From positions 19,080 to 83,079 of the forward strand of contig NZ_FNET01000030.1 in assembly GCF_900100275.1 (NCBI RefSeq): a stretch of DNA of 64,000 nucleotides, read 5' to 3'. Source of the DNA: Lentzea albidocapillata subsp. violacea (GTDB lineage Bacteria; Actinomycetota; Actinomycetes; Mycobacteriales; Pseudonocardiaceae). The notes beneath the pieces are model-generated. The model made no database searches and was not told where the DNA came from. It saw nothing but the letters and a program-made list of their open reading frames with translations. Positions 52,739 to 61,743 of this stretch are shown here, piece after piece (the stretch's first letter is position 1; the number at the start of each line of letters is the position of its first letter). The translations under genes were made by a program, and so were the position numbers.

Positions 52739-53890
52739 GCCCGCGACCAGCAGCAGCGCGAGGCCCGCGACGCACATAGTCAGGCTGAAGCCGTAGACCC
52801 AGCGGAACCCCAGCTGCTGCGAGACACCGAGCAACGCGCCCGCGACCATGCCGCCGACGATCTGGGTGTTGCTGAACATCGTCGTGGCGTGGCCGGGGCG
52901 GCCGGGGTCGAGGCTCTGGAAGTACGTGATGCCGACGCCCATGATCAACGAGATCACGGTGGCATGCAGGAGCTGCGCGGCCATCACCTGCCAGATGGCG
53001 TCGGTGAACACCATCAACCCGTGATAGCTCAACGAGATCGCCGCGCCGATGAGCACGAGCCGGTGCTGCGACATCCGGTTCGCCAGCGAGCCGAACCACA
53101 GCATCATCGGAATCTCCAGCGCCGCGCACAGGCCCATCGCGAGCCCGGCGTCACCGGCCGTGCCGTGCAGTTCGGTCGTGATGAACAACGGCAGGCCGCT
53201 CACCGCGAGGGCCACGGCCCCCTGCAGGAACAGGAAAGCGGCGGAGACGACCACCATGGTGCCGCCGGTCGAGCCGGCGGCCTCCTCGGCCTTCTCCTCC
53301 TCCGGCCGCGCGGGCGGCACCGGAAGCGTGAGGGCGAGGACCGCGACGCCGAGTTGCAGCACGGCGGTGGACGCGAAGAGACCCATCCACCCGGTCTGCG
53401 CGACGAGCAGCGCCGCCACCGGCGGCCCGGCGACCCAGGCGACCGACAGCAACGTCCGCAGCACGCTGACGACCATCGACGGCCCTTGGGAGACCTGCCG
53501 GCCGTACGCGAAGAGCTGCGGCAGCAACGACGACGTGATCGCGACGAACACCACGGACGTGCCGAGCAGGAACCAGTAGTCGCGCAGCACCGCGAACAGG
53601 CCGTAGCCGATCGCACCGGCGACACCGCCCACGGCGAGCAGGTACCGGCGCTGCACCCGGCCGTCGGACAGCTTGCCCATGATCGTGCTGGCGACCACCG
53701 ACGCGAGCGGGCTCGCGATCAGGAAGAAGCCGAGCTGGAACGGCGTGACCTTGATTTCGCTCGTGAGGAACAGCGAGCCGAACGGCAGTGCGAACGCCAT
53801 CGACACGCCCGACACGACGCTGATGCCGGAGAGTTGGAGGAACGTACGGGACAAGAACGGCGAGGATGTTCTCTCGCTGAGTGCCGTCAC
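52691..53890 (-). CDS. SET-type sugar efflux transporter (MFS)
   Basis: 399 residues, twelve membrane helices with a central cytoplasmic loop rich in Glu/Ala (PARPEEEKAEEAAG). The loop RYLLAVGG after helix 2 and the pattern of helices 1-4 (SVVSGVSMAFALPFGSLFLTSEI) fit SetA/SetB-like efflux proteins, which export glycosides or lactose-like sugars. GTG start at 53890. Convergent overlap of 48 bp with the beta-helix gene. Gene stands alone, upstream of ggt on the same strand. Confidence 0.82.
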   Translation of the reverse strand: MTALSERTSSPFLSRTFLQLSGISVVSGVSMAFALPFGSLFLTSEIKVTPFQLGFFLIASPLASVVASTIMGKLSDGRVQRRYLLAVGGVAGAIGYGLFAVLRDYWFLLGTSVVFVAITSSLLPQLFAYGRQVSQGPSMVVSVLRTLLSVAWVAGPPVAALLVAQTGWMGLFASTAVLQLGVAVLALTLPVPPARPEEEKAEEAAGSTGGTMVVVSAAFLFLQGAVALAVSGLPLFITTELHGTAGDAGLAMGLCAALEIPMMLWFGSLANRMSQHRLVLIGAAISLSYHGLMVFTDAIWQVMAAQLLHATVISLIMGVGITYFQSLDPGRPGHATTMFSNTQIVGGMVAGALLGVSQQLGFRWVYGFSLTMCVAGLALLLVAGSLDRRGGDLRLAAHA

Positions 53891-53954
53891 CCGGTAATCG
53901 TGCTCGTTGAGCGGTCAATCAGTAAACTAAATATCCCATGATGCGGGCAATGTC

Positions 53955-55307
53955 TCACACCACGACGATCGCACCGTCGCGACGGTGATCTGCACCACCC
54001 CTGAGCAGGCCGGATTCGGTCATTTCGACCACCTGGCAGCCGCCGAAGAACATGCTCGGCGCGCGGAATCGCGTCACCGGGAGTTCGCTTTCCGGTCGAA
54101 TTCCCGGTTCGACGTGGAGGTGGTCTCCGCTCAGGTGCATGCGCGGCGCGTCGACGGCGGCCTGGGCGGGCATGCCGCGGTCGAGCACGTTCACGAGCAC
54201 CTGCAGGATCGCGCCGCAGATCCGGCTGGAGCCCGCGCTGCCGAGCACGAGTCCGGCCTGGCCATCCTTCGTCACCACGGTCGGCGCCATCATCGACGGC
54301 AGCCGGTCACCGGGCGCGTGGCTGAAGAACCCGTCCGGCGACAGGTCCTCCTCCCCCATCATGTTGTTCAGGTGCACGCCGGCGATCGAGATCCCGGAGC
54401 CCGCGCCGTTCGTCGTGGTGACGCTGCACGCCGTGCCGTCCGCGTCGAGCACGGAGATGTGCGTGGTGGAGCCGAGGCGGTTCAGGTGCGCCTTCGGGGT
54501 GGCGAGCGCGCGGACGAGGTCCTGCTGCGACGGGTTGTCGGGCAACGCTTCCAGCATCTGCGTGAGCAACGCACCGCCCGCCGCGGGTGGTGGGTTCGTG
54601 TGGATGTCACGGCCGCGATGCCGCACGTGCAACGGCTCGCGACGCACGGCTTCGTAGGCTTCCAGGTCCTGGCGAGTGAGATCGCCGCCCTTCGACCTGA
54701 TCCAGTCGGTGACGGCGCCCGCGATGTCGCCGGTGTAGAACGGCGCCGCGCCGTCGCTGCCGAGCCGGTCGAGGGCCTCGGCGAGTGCGGGCTGCACGAG
54801 GAGTTCGCCTTCTTCGAACGCGGTGAGGCCCGCGCTGTGGGCGAGCGGCAGCAGCAGCGACGTGACGTACGCCTGGTACCTGTTGATCCGATGGCCTTCA
54901 CGGGCGTGCATCGCCGCCGTGGCCACCAGTTCGTGCAGCGGCGCACGGCCGTAAGTCGCGGCTTTCGCGGCACCGGCGGGCATTCCGTACGCGGCGACCG
55001 AGGACGGTCCCACGTGGAATTCCTGCTCCGCGTCACCGAAGTGGACGGTGATGGGGTCCAGCGGCGCGCGCTCCCCCGCCGTACCGCGTCCCGGCGCGAC
55101 GGCCGAGAAGTCCAGCAGTACAGGGGTCTCCCCGGCGGGCGCGATCATCATGTACCCGGCGGAGCCGAGCCCGGTCAGCAACGGCTCGGTGACGCAGGAC
55201 GTCAGCATCGCCGCGACCGCCGCGTCCACGGCGTTCCCACCGGCGCGCAGCATCGCCGCGCCCGCCTGTGCGGTGAGCGGGTGGCCCGCCGCGATCGCGC
55301 CTCGCAC
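53955..55307 (-). CDS. ggt: gamma-glutamyltransferase family protein
   Basis: 450 residues, somewhat shorter than classical GGT and without a signal peptide. The Ntn-hydrolase nucleophile is Thr in LGSTTHISVLDADGTACSVTTTNG (near 280), with GSGISIAGVHLNNMMGEEDL, GDRLPSMMAPTVV and GSAGSSRICGAILQ around it. It transfers or hydrolyses gamma-glutamyl groups, and the lack of a leader suggests a cytoplasmic enzyme. GTG 55307 has GGAGG upstream. Divergent from the DedA gene. Confidence 0.88.
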   Translation of the reverse strand: MRGAIAAGHPLTAQAGAAMLRAGGNAVDAAVAAMLTSCVTEPLLTGLGSAGYMMIAPAGETPVLLDFSAVAPGRGTAGERAPLDPITVHFGDAEQEFHVGPSSVAAYGMPAGAAKAATYGRAPLHELVATAAMHAREGHRINRYQAYVTSLLLPLAHSAGLTAFEEGELLVQPALAEALDRLGSDGAAPFYTGDIAGAVTDWIRSKGGDLTRQDLEAYEAVRREPLHVRHRGRDIHTNPPPAAGGALLTQMLEALPDNPSQQDLVRALATPKAHLNRLGSTTHISVLDADGTACSVTTTNGAGSGISIAGVHLNNMMGEEDLSPDGFFSHAPGDRLPSMMAPTVVTKDGQAGLVLGSAGSSRICGAILQVLVNVLDRGMPAQAAVDAPRMHLSGDHLHVEPGIRPESELPVTRFRAPSMFFGGCQVVEMTESGLLRGGADHRRDGAIVVV

Positions 55308-55423
55308 CGTCGACCTCCAGAAGAGAAGGCGGTCAACGGTAGACCTGGATGCGGCACGCCGACCACTCGGCCCGCTCTGGCCCGAAGGTTGAGACCCGGT
55401 GCAAAACGGGTATTTCGACGACC

Positions 55424-56017
55424 ATGGAGTGGATCACTCGCCTGATGGAGGCGCTGGGCTCGCCCGGCGCGGGCCTCGCGGTCGCGCTGGAGAACGTGTT
55501 CCCCCCGGTGCCGAGCGAGGTGATCCTGCCACTGGCGGGGTTCACCGCGGGCCAGGGCAAGATCTCGCTGATCGCCGCGATCCTGTGGACGACGGTGGGT
55601 TCCGTCGCCGGCGCCCTGGTGCTGTACGGCCTGGGCGCGTGGCTCGGGCTGGAACGGCTGCGCAAGGTCGCGGACAGGATCCCGTTCGTCACGGTGTCCG
55701 ATGTGGACAAGTCGGACGCGTGGTTCGACCGGCACGGCAGCAAGGCCGTGTTCTTCGGTCGGATGGTGCCAGTCGTGCGGAGCCTGATCTCCATCCCGGC
55801 CGGGGTGTCCGGGATGCCGGTCCTCAAGTTCACGCTCTACACGGCGGCGGGCAGCCTCGTGTGGAACACCGCGCTGATCCTCGCCGGCTACGCGCTGGGC
55901 GACAACTACGAGCTGGTCGACCGCTACCTGGGGTGGGTGTCGACGGTGGTGCTCGCCGCGCTGGCCATCGCCATCGTCTGGTTCGTCGTCTCACGCGTCA
56001 AGGCACGCCGTTCGTAG
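55424..56017 (+). CDS. DedA family membrane protein
   Basis: 197 residues. VFPPVPSEVILPLAGFTAG and the re-entrant FFGRMVPVVRSLISIPAGVSGMPVLKF are the DedA (SNARE-associated/VTT) landmarks, within five to six membrane helices. DedA proteins act in membrane lipid flipping and proton homeostasis. The last 94 bp overlap the 3' end of the convergent MFS gene, one of the larger overlaps here. Confidence 0.9.
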   Translation: MEWITRLMEALGSPGAGLAVALENVFPPVPSEVILPLAGFTAGQGKISLIAAILWTTVGSVAGALVLYGLGAWLGLERLRKVADRIPFVTVSDVDKSDAWFDRHGSKAVFFGRMVPVVRSLISIPAGVSGMPVLKFTLYTAAGSLVWNTALILAGYALGDNYELVDRYLGWVSTVVLAALAIAIVWFVVSRVKARRS

Positions 56018-57150
56018 AGCACCGACGCCACCGCGATCGCGAGACCCGCCACCGACAACGCCACGCCGACCCACGCCGTCGAGGTGTAGCCCCAGCCGGC
56101 CGCGATGGCCAGGCCGCCGAGCCACGCGCCCGCGCCGTTCGCGACGTTGAGCGACGAGTGGTTGGACGAGGCCGCGAGCGACGGCGCGTCCGGCGAGGCG
56201 TCCATCAGCCTGATCTGCAGGGCGGCCGCGAGGATCTGGATGGTGAAGCCCAGCAGGAACAGCAGGAGCAACAGGAACACCGGGATGGTCGCGGTGAGCC
56301 CGAAGAGCACCAGGATCACGCAGACCGCGATCAGCCCACCGAACACCGAGCCCGCCGGCGAGCGGTCCACGAACCGGCCGCCGAACGTCGCGCCGAGCGT
56401 CATGCCGAGCCCGAACACCGCGAGGATCCACGGGACGGCACCGGCGGGCAGCCCGGCGACCTCGGTCGTCAGCGGCGCGACGTAGGAGTAGACGGCGAAC
56501 ATGCCGCCGAAGCCGATCATGCCGGTGAAGATCGCGAACCACACCGTCGGACGGCCGAACGCGCGGACCTCGCCCTTCATCGACGCGCCCTCGACCTTGG
56601 GCACCAGCGGCACCCAGGCCGCGATCGCCGCGGCCGTGAGGAGCGCGATCACCGCGACCGCGAGGTACGCCGTGCGCCACCCGATCTGCTGCCCCGCCGC
56701 TGTCGCGAGTGGCACGCCCACGAGGTTCGCCAAGGTCAGGCCGACCATCACGCGTGCAACGGCCGTGCCGCGCCGTTCGGGAGCAACGAGCGTGGCGGCG
56801 ACAACGGCCGCGATGCCGAAGAACGCGCCGTGCGGCAGTCCGGCGACGAACCGCGCGAGGAGCAGCAACGTCTTGTCCTGCGCGACAGCCGACAACCCGT
56901 TGCCCAGGGCGACCGCGAGCATGAGGCCGATCAGCATGCCCTTGCGCGGGAGCTTGGCCCCGAGCACCGCGATCAACGGAGCGCCGACGACGACACCGGC
57001 GGCGTAGAGGCTGATCGCGTGGCTCGCCTCGTAGTCGGGGATGCCGAACGTCTCCGCGATCTGCGGCAGCAGGCCCATCGTCGCGAACTCGGTCGTACCG
57101 ATGCCGAACCCGCCGAGCGCGAGAGCGGTCATGGCGCGGGTGGTGTTCAA
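55924..57150 (-). CDS. MFS transporter (AraJ/YdhP-like), copy 1
   Basis: 408 residues, twelve helices. The signature FGIGTTEFATMGLLPQIAETFGI at the start and GLPHGAFFGIAAVVAATLVAPERRGTA in helix 4-5 are those of DHA1-type drug/sugar efflux carriers. TTG 57150 has GGGGAA upstream; ATG 57132 possible. Tandem with a paralogue at 57181 on the same strand, with similar motifs. Overlaps DedA. Confidence 0.85.
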   Translation of the reverse strand: MNTTRAMTALALGGFGIGTTEFATMGLLPQIAETFGIPDYEASHAISLYAAGVVVGAPLIAVLGAKLPRKGMLIGLMLAVALGNGLSAVAQDKTLLLLARFVAGLPHGAFFGIAAVVAATLVAPERRGTAVARVMVGLTLANLVGVPLATAAGQQIGWRTAYLAVAVIALLTAAAIAAWVPLVPKVEGASMKGEVRAFGRPTVWFAIFTGMIGFGGMFAVYSYVAPLTTEVAGLPAGAVPWILAVFGLGMTLGATFGGRFVDRSPAGSVFGGLIAVCVILVLFGLTATIPVFLLLLLFLLGFTIQILAAALQIRLMDASPDAPSLAASSNHSSLNVANGAGAWLGGLAIAAGWGYTSTAWVGVALSVAGLAIAVASVLYERRALTRETTNQTMAMASAASTTVDTHPR

Positions 57151-57180
57151 GGCTTCCCCAATGGGTGTCAGCAGCAGAGA

Positions 57181-58392
57181 CTAGTTAGCTACTGGAACGA
57201 TTTTAGGTTCTTTCTGACGCGCTTCAGAAGAGCCTGGGACGGTGCCGCTGCTCACACGCCGTTCGAGCACCACGGACACCACTGCGATCGTCAGGCCACC
57301 GACCGCGAGCAGGGCTCCGATCCAGTTCGGGGCGGTGTAACCGAGGCCATGCCCGATCGCGAGCCCGCCCAGCCACGCGCCGGCGGCGTTGCCCAGGTTG
57401 AACGCCGCGATGTTCGCCGCCGACGCCAGTGCCGGCGCGCCCGCCGCCGTCTGCATGACCCGCATCTGCAGTGGCGCCACCGTGGCGAACCCGGCCGCGC
57501 CGAACAACACGATGGTGATCGCGGCCAGTACCGGTGAGTGCGCGGTGAACACGAACGCTGTCAGCACGGCGGCCAGCGAGATCAGGATGACGATCACGCT
57601 CTTCATCACCGACCGGTCCGCGGCCTTGCCGCCCAGCAGGTTGCCCGCGAACAGGCCGACGCCGAACAGCACCAGCAACCACGTCACGGCACCCGATGAG
57701 AAGCCCGCGACCTCGGTCATCATCGGCGCGATGTAGGTGAACGACGCGAAGACGCCCGCGAAGCCGAACGCGGTCATCAGCAGTGCGAGCCACACCTGCG
57801 GGTTGCGGAACACGGCGAGTTCACTGCGCAGGTCACTGCCCTGAGCCTGCTGGCGCGGCACGAGGAACACGATGCCGAGCAGCCCGATCACACCGAGCAC
57901 GGTCACCGCCCAGAACGTCGAGCGCCACCCGAGTTCCTGACCGAGCGCCGTGCCCATCGGCACGCCCAGAACGTTCGCCACGGTCAGACCGGTGAACATC
58001 AACGCGATGGCGCTCGCCCGGCGTTCCGGCGCGACGAGGTCAGCGGCGACGACCGAGCCGATGCCGAAGAACGCGCCGTGCGCCAGTGCCGCGACCACGC
58101 GACCGCTCATCAGCACGCCGTAGGTGTCCGCGAGAGCGGAGACCAGGTTGCCCGCGATGAACAGCACCATCAGCCCGAGCAGCATCTTCTTGCGCGGCAG
58201 GCGGCCGCCGAGAACGGTCAGCAACGGCGCGCCGATCACGACGCCCAGCGCGTAGCCGGAGATCAACAGTCCCGCGTCCGGAATGGAAACGCCGAGGTCG
58301 GTCGCGACCTCGGGAAGCAGCCCCATGATCACGAACTCGGTCGTGCCGATGGCGAAGGCGCTGATCGCGAGGGCGAGCAGGGCGACAGGCAT
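57181..58392 (-). CDS. MFS transporter (AraJ/YdhP-like), copy 2
   Basis: 403 residues, twelve helices, clearly paralogous to the next gene: AFAIGTTEFVIMGLLPEVATDLGV, ALAHGAFFGIGSVVAADLVAPERRAS. ATG 58392 with AAGGA upstream. The pair probably arose by duplication; gene order is copy 2 first, 30 bp before copy 1, so they are co-transcribed. Substrates unknown. Confidence 0.85.
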   Translation of the reverse strand: MPVALLALAISAFAIGTTEFVIMGLLPEVATDLGVSIPDAGLLISGYALGVVIGAPLLTVLGGRLPRKKMLLGLMVLFIAGNLVSALADTYGVLMSGRVVAALAHGAFFGIGSVVAADLVAPERRASAIALMFTGLTVANVLGVPMGTALGQELGWRSTFWAVTVLGVIGLLGIVFLVPRQQAQGSDLRSELAVFRNPQVWLALLMTAFGFAGVFASFTYIAPMMTEVAGFSSGAVTWLLVLFGVGLFAGNLLGGKAADRSVMKSVIVILISLAAVLTAFVFTAHSPVLAAITIVLFGAAGFATVAPLQMRVMQTAAGAPALASAANIAAFNLGNAAGAWLGGLAIGHGLGYTAPNWIGALLAVGGLTIAVVSVVLERRVSSGTVPGSSEARQKEPKIVPVAN

Positions 58393-58492
58393 GTCACACA
58401 GTCCTTGAAGTCGTAGGTTGTCAGCGTGGACAATAGTTGCACACGCGGGTAATTGTCTGCGACTCCTGAATCGGTGAAGCACGTCACGCACA

Positions 58493-58520
58493 AGAGGCCG
58501 GCCCCGCAGGACCGGCCTCT
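58493..58520 (-). terminator. terminator hairpin after carbonic anhydrase gene
   Basis: Perfect arms AGAGGCCGG (58493-58501) and CCGGCCTCT (58512-58520) just after the stop at 58534 on the minus strand. Confidence 0.75.
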
Positions 58521-58533
58521 CGTCGGGGCTACC

Positions 58534-59268
58534 TCAGATGCGCGGGACGTCCACGAACGTGCGGCCGTTGAGCGGCTGCGTCGCACGGGCGTTGCCCGCG
58601 GTGAACAGCCCCTTGAAGCGCGCGATGGTCGCGGCCGACACGTGCTGCTCGCGGGTCAGGTACCACTCGACGCCCTCGGTGAACGGCGCCGTGGTGAGCG
58701 AGCCGGTGTAGTGCAGCGTGTGGTGACCTGAGGGCAGCAACCGGTTGAGATCGATGGGCTCGATGTCGACCGGCGCGCCGCACTCGGGCGAGAGCGTCGC
58801 CAGCACGTCGTCCACGACGGAGTGCGAGCCGGCGACCAGCGGAACGCCGACCACCAGCAGCTTGCCCTCGGCACTGCGGTGCACGAGGTGCATCTCGAGC
58901 GGGGTGTTGCGGCCGCCGAACCTGTGCTCGGACGGCGTGTGGAAGTGGAACTGGACCAGGTCGTACCTGGTGCCCGCCACCGTGACGTGGCCGGATCCGG
59001 GCTCGACCTCCGCCTCCTCTGTCTCCTCGTGGTCGCGGGTCGTGCAGCCGTCGGCCTGGCCCGCGTCCTTGCGGACGTACTTCAACTCCAGTGCGGAGTG
59101 CCCGTAGGACACGTCGAGCTTGGGTGCGTGCGGGTCGAACCGGATCGCGTTGGGCGTGACGTTCACGGGGCTTTGCTTCGGCGTCGCCGACTCGGCCGCG
59201 CCATTCGCGAAGAAGGTCGCGGTGAGCACGAGTGGAAGAAGCGCCGGAAGGGATCGCTTGATGTTCAT
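58534..59268 (-). CDS. secreted alpha-type carbonic anhydrase
   Basis: 244 residues with a signal peptide (RSLPALLPLVLTATFFA, cleavage near AES). Alpha-CA motifs are QSPVNV near the start, LVQFHFHTPSEH (two zinc His) and EMHLVHRS (third His), with LPSGHHTLHYTGSLTTAPFTEGVEW later. It hydrates CO2 outside the cell. ATG 59268 is used; GTG 59283 lies inside a palindrome. A terminator follows. Confidence 0.9.
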   Translation of the reverse strand: MNIKRSLPALLPLVLTATFFANGAAESATPKQSPVNVTPNAIRFDPHAPKLDVSYGHSALELKYVRKDAGQADGCTTRDHEETEEAEVEPGSGHVTVAGTRYDLVQFHFHTPSEHRFGGRNTPLEMHLVHRSAEGKLLVVGVPLVAGSHSVVDDVLATLSPECGAPVDIEPIDLNRLLPSGHHTLHYTGSLTTAPFTEGVEWYLTREQHVSAATIARFKGLFTAGNARATQPLNGRTFVDVPRI

Positions 59269-59277
59269 GACACTACT

Positions 59278-59297
59278 TTTCACCCGATCGAGTGAAA
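59278..59297. promoter_or_regulatory. palindrome upstream of carbonic anhydrase gene
   Basis: A 20-bp palindrome with outer arms TTTCAC/GTGAAA and centre CGATCG, broken by a single mismatched pair, ends 10 nt before ATG 59268 and could be an operator. No regulator gene is adjacent. Confidence 0.45.
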
Positions 59298-59567
59298 TAG
59301 GGAAGAGAGTGTGGTCGCGCTCTCATTCTCCGGAAATATTCCCGCCGTTCCGATCAGGACATGCAGGTCAGACCGCTGCAACCAAGTTGCAACAACGGCG
59401 TGGGCAGTCCGTTCGTTGAGCATGCAAATTCGAATTGAGACGGCATAGGTTCGGCGTTCGGAATTGAAGACAGCGACGTTCTCGATCACTATTGTCCGAA
59501 TCAAGCTGATTTGCCGAATTTGCCTGAAGTGACTCCGCTGCCGCGGCGCATGCGACAAGATGGACCG

Positions 59568-59918
59568 ATGGTGACCGTCGCCGACATCCGCGCCGTGGCT
59601 CGCACGCTGCCGCGCACCACCGAACACCTCATCCGCGACCGCGTGAAGTTCCGCGTGGGCCAGATCGTCTACGCGGCCCTCTCCCGCGACGAGACCGTGC
59701 TGGGCTTCGGCTATCCGCGCGAGGAACGCGAAGCGCTCGTCGCGAGCGATCCGGTCAAGTTCGCGTTCCCCAGCCAGTCCGACATGCGCTTCCAGTGGGT
59801 GCACGCCTCGATGGCCGAGCTCGACGTCGAGGAGATGACCGAGCTCGTCATCGGGGCTTGGACCATGTGCGTGCCCAAGAAGGTGATCCGCGAGCGCCTC
59901 GGCGAAGACTTCATTTAG
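59568..59918 (+). CDS. MmcQ/YjbR family protein
   Basis: 116 residues of the YjbR fold (cyanobacterial-MmcQ-like): VTVADIRAVARTLPRTTEHL, RDRVKFRVGQIVYAALSRDETVLGFGYPREER, and VIGAWTMCVPKKV near the end. YjbR proteins have a DNA-binding-like fold but no proven role. ATG 59568 lies 6 nt after CAAGAT. The 270 bp before it contain nothing else I recognise. Confidence 0.85.
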   Translation: MVTVADIRAVARTLPRTTEHLIRDRVKFRVGQIVYAALSRDETVLGFGYPREEREALVASDPVKFAFPSQSDMRFQWVHASMAELDVEEMTELVIGAWTMCVPKKVIRERLGEDFI

Positions 59919-59939
59919 TCAACACTGAAGCTATCGAGG

Positions 59940-60806
59940 CTACTCAGCACAGAGACAGCCCACGCCGGGTTCGATCCATTCCCGGCCGGCCCACTCGGGA
60001 TGCCGCTCCGCCAGCACCGCCGTCACCTCGGCGACGATCTCGTCGAGCCCCGCCGCACTGTCGCGCCGCCGCCAGGTCTCGTCCCGCAACTCCCCCAGGT
60101 AGTCCCGGACCCCCTGCAGCACCGCGACATCGCCCACCGACCCGTGTCCAGGCACGACCACGCGCGGCTCGCCGGCGATCAGCCCGTCCAGCACACCGAT
60201 CCACGCGAGCCCGGACACGTCGGTGTCGTGCGGAGGGAACCACGGGAAGATCGCGAACTGCCCGGTCTCGGCCAGGTCGCCGGTGAACAGCACGCCCGCG
60301 TCGGGCACCTCCACCACCTGGTCCCCCAGCGTGTGCCCGCGCCCGGTCGGCCGCAGCAGCACCGTGCGGCCGCCGAGGTCGAGTGCGCGGACGCCGTCGA
60401 ACACCTCGTCCGGCACCGGGATCTCGACGTCCGCGAGGCGTTCGGCGATCGCGCCGCCGAAGCCGCGGAACATCCGCAGGTAGCCGGATCCCTTGCGGCG
60501 CAGGTCATCCGCCTGCGCGCGGTTGATCAGGTAGGAGTCGAACACGGACGAGCCGAACGCGTGCTCGGGGTGGAAGTGCGTCGTCGTCAGATGGATCCGC
60601 CGGCCGCGCGCCACCTCTTCCGCGAAGTCCCGTACGAGTGCCGCGTTCGTGAGGCCGAGTCCCGTGTCCACCACGAGGATCGCCTCGGTGCCGCCGACGA
60701 TGCCGATGTTGGGCACGAGGCCGACGTGCTCGTTGGGGATCACCAGCACGCCGTCGGCCACCTCGGTGACGCCCGAGACGTGGACGGCGGGGTCAGGAAG
60801 GTTCAT
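59940..60806 (-). CDS. MBL-fold metallohydrolase with HxHxEH motif
   Basis: 288 residues, metallo-beta-lactamase fold. The metal motif is TTHFHPEHAFGS, in which Glu replaces the usual Asp of HxHxDH. Further ligands are RGHTLGD, LFTGDLAETGQF and VVPGHGSVGD. The change may alter the second metal site. ATG 60806 follows GGAG. Divergent from a LysR gene, which probably controls it. Confidence 0.85.
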   Translation of the reverse strand: MNLPDPAVHVSGVTEVADGVLVIPNEHVGLVPNIGIVGGTEAILVVDTGLGLTNAALVRDFAEEVARGRRIHLTTTHFHPEHAFGSSVFDSYLINRAQADDLRRKGSGYLRMFRGFGGAIAERLADVEIPVPDEVFDGVRALDLGGRTVLLRPTGRGHTLGDQVVEVPDAGVLFTGDLAETGQFAIFPWFPPHDTDVSGLAWIGVLDGLIAGEPRVVVPGHGSVGDVAVLQGVRDYLGELRDETWRRRDSAAGLDEIVAEVTAVLAERHPEWAGREWIEPGVGCLCAE

Positions 60807-60860
60807 GTCCCCACTCCACCCGCGCGGGCCGGGTGGCGTCCAAGACCATCTGCGCAATCC

Positions 60861-60879
60861 CGATACCGTGCGAGTATCG
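60861..60879. promoter_or_regulatory. LysR-type operator
   Basis: CGATAC (60861-60866) - 7 nt - GTATCG (60874-60879): an inverted repeat of LysR T-N11-A type. It overlaps the TATCGT box of the lysR-type gene, implying autorepression, and lies between the divergent MBL and LysR genes. Confidence 0.7.
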
Positions 60880-60888
60880 TGCCTGATC

Positions 60889-61743
60889 ATGGAGCTGCGG
60901 ACCCTGCGGTACTTCGTCGCGGTCGCCGAGGAACTGCACTTCGGGCGCGCCGCGCGCCGGCTCCACCTGAGCCAGCCGCCGCTGAGCCGGGCGATCAAGC
61001 ACCTGGAGGCCGACCTCGGCGCCACACTGCTGCACCGCTCCCCCGCCGGCGTCACGCTGACCGACGCGGGTCACGTCCTGCTCACCGAGGCGAGGGCGCT
61101 GCTCGACCACGCCGGCCGCATCCGCGCCAAGCTCGCCAGGACGACGATCACCGTCGGCATGCTCGGTGACCACGGGGCCCGCGTGGCCGAGGCGTTCCGG
61201 CGCAGGCACCCGCATGTCGAGATCCGCGTCCGCGAGACCGACCTGACCGATCCGACCTGCGGCCTGCGCGCCGGCCACGTCGACGTCGCCCTGACGCGCG
61301 GGCCGTTCGACGAGAGCGGCTTGAAAACCCTTGTGCTGCAAGAGAACCCGGTCGGCGCGGTGCTGCGGCGTGACGATCCGCTCGCGGCCCGGGAGCGGAT
61401 CACCACCGACGACCTCGCCGGTCGCGACTGGTTCCAGTTCCCGGACGGGACCGACGAGATCTGGCGGAACTACTGGAACGGCGGCAGACCGCGCAGCGGC
61501 CCGACCGTCCGCGCGGTCCAGGAGTGCGTGCAGTCCGTGCTGTGGAACGGTTCCGTGGGCCTGGCGCCGCTCGGCCACGACCTGGGCGAGCTCGTCGTGG
61601 TGCCGCTGGCCGACATGTCACCCAGTCCCGTCGTGATCGCGTGGATCTCCGACGACCCGCTGACCCTGGACTTCGTCGAGGCAGCGGCCCAGGCGTACAG
61701 AGCTGCTCAGGGCCTGTCGAGACGGCTCACGGTCACCGCGTAG
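60889..61743 (+). CDS. LysR family transcriptional regulator
   Basis: 284 residues. The N-terminal HTH is MELRTLRYFVAVAEELHFGRAARRLHLSQPPLSRAIKHLE and the C-terminal substrate-binding domain follows. ATG 60889 lies 8 nt after TATCGT, leaderless. Likely senses a substrate of the divergent MBL enzyme. Overlaps the methyltransferase gene end by 37 bp. Confidence 0.92.
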   Translation: MELRTLRYFVAVAEELHFGRAARRLHLSQPPLSRAIKHLEADLGATLLHRSPAGVTLTDAGHVLLTEARALLDHAGRIRAKLARTTITVGMLGDHGARVAEAFRRRHPHVEIRVRETDLTDPTCGLRAGHVDVALTRGPFDESGLKTLVLQENPVGAVLRRDDPLAARERITTDDLAGRDWFQFPDGTDEIWRNYWNGGRPRSGPTVRAVQECVQSVLWNGSVGLAPLGHDLGELVVVPLADMSPSPVVIAWISDDPLTLDFVEAAAQAYRAAQGLSRRLTVTA

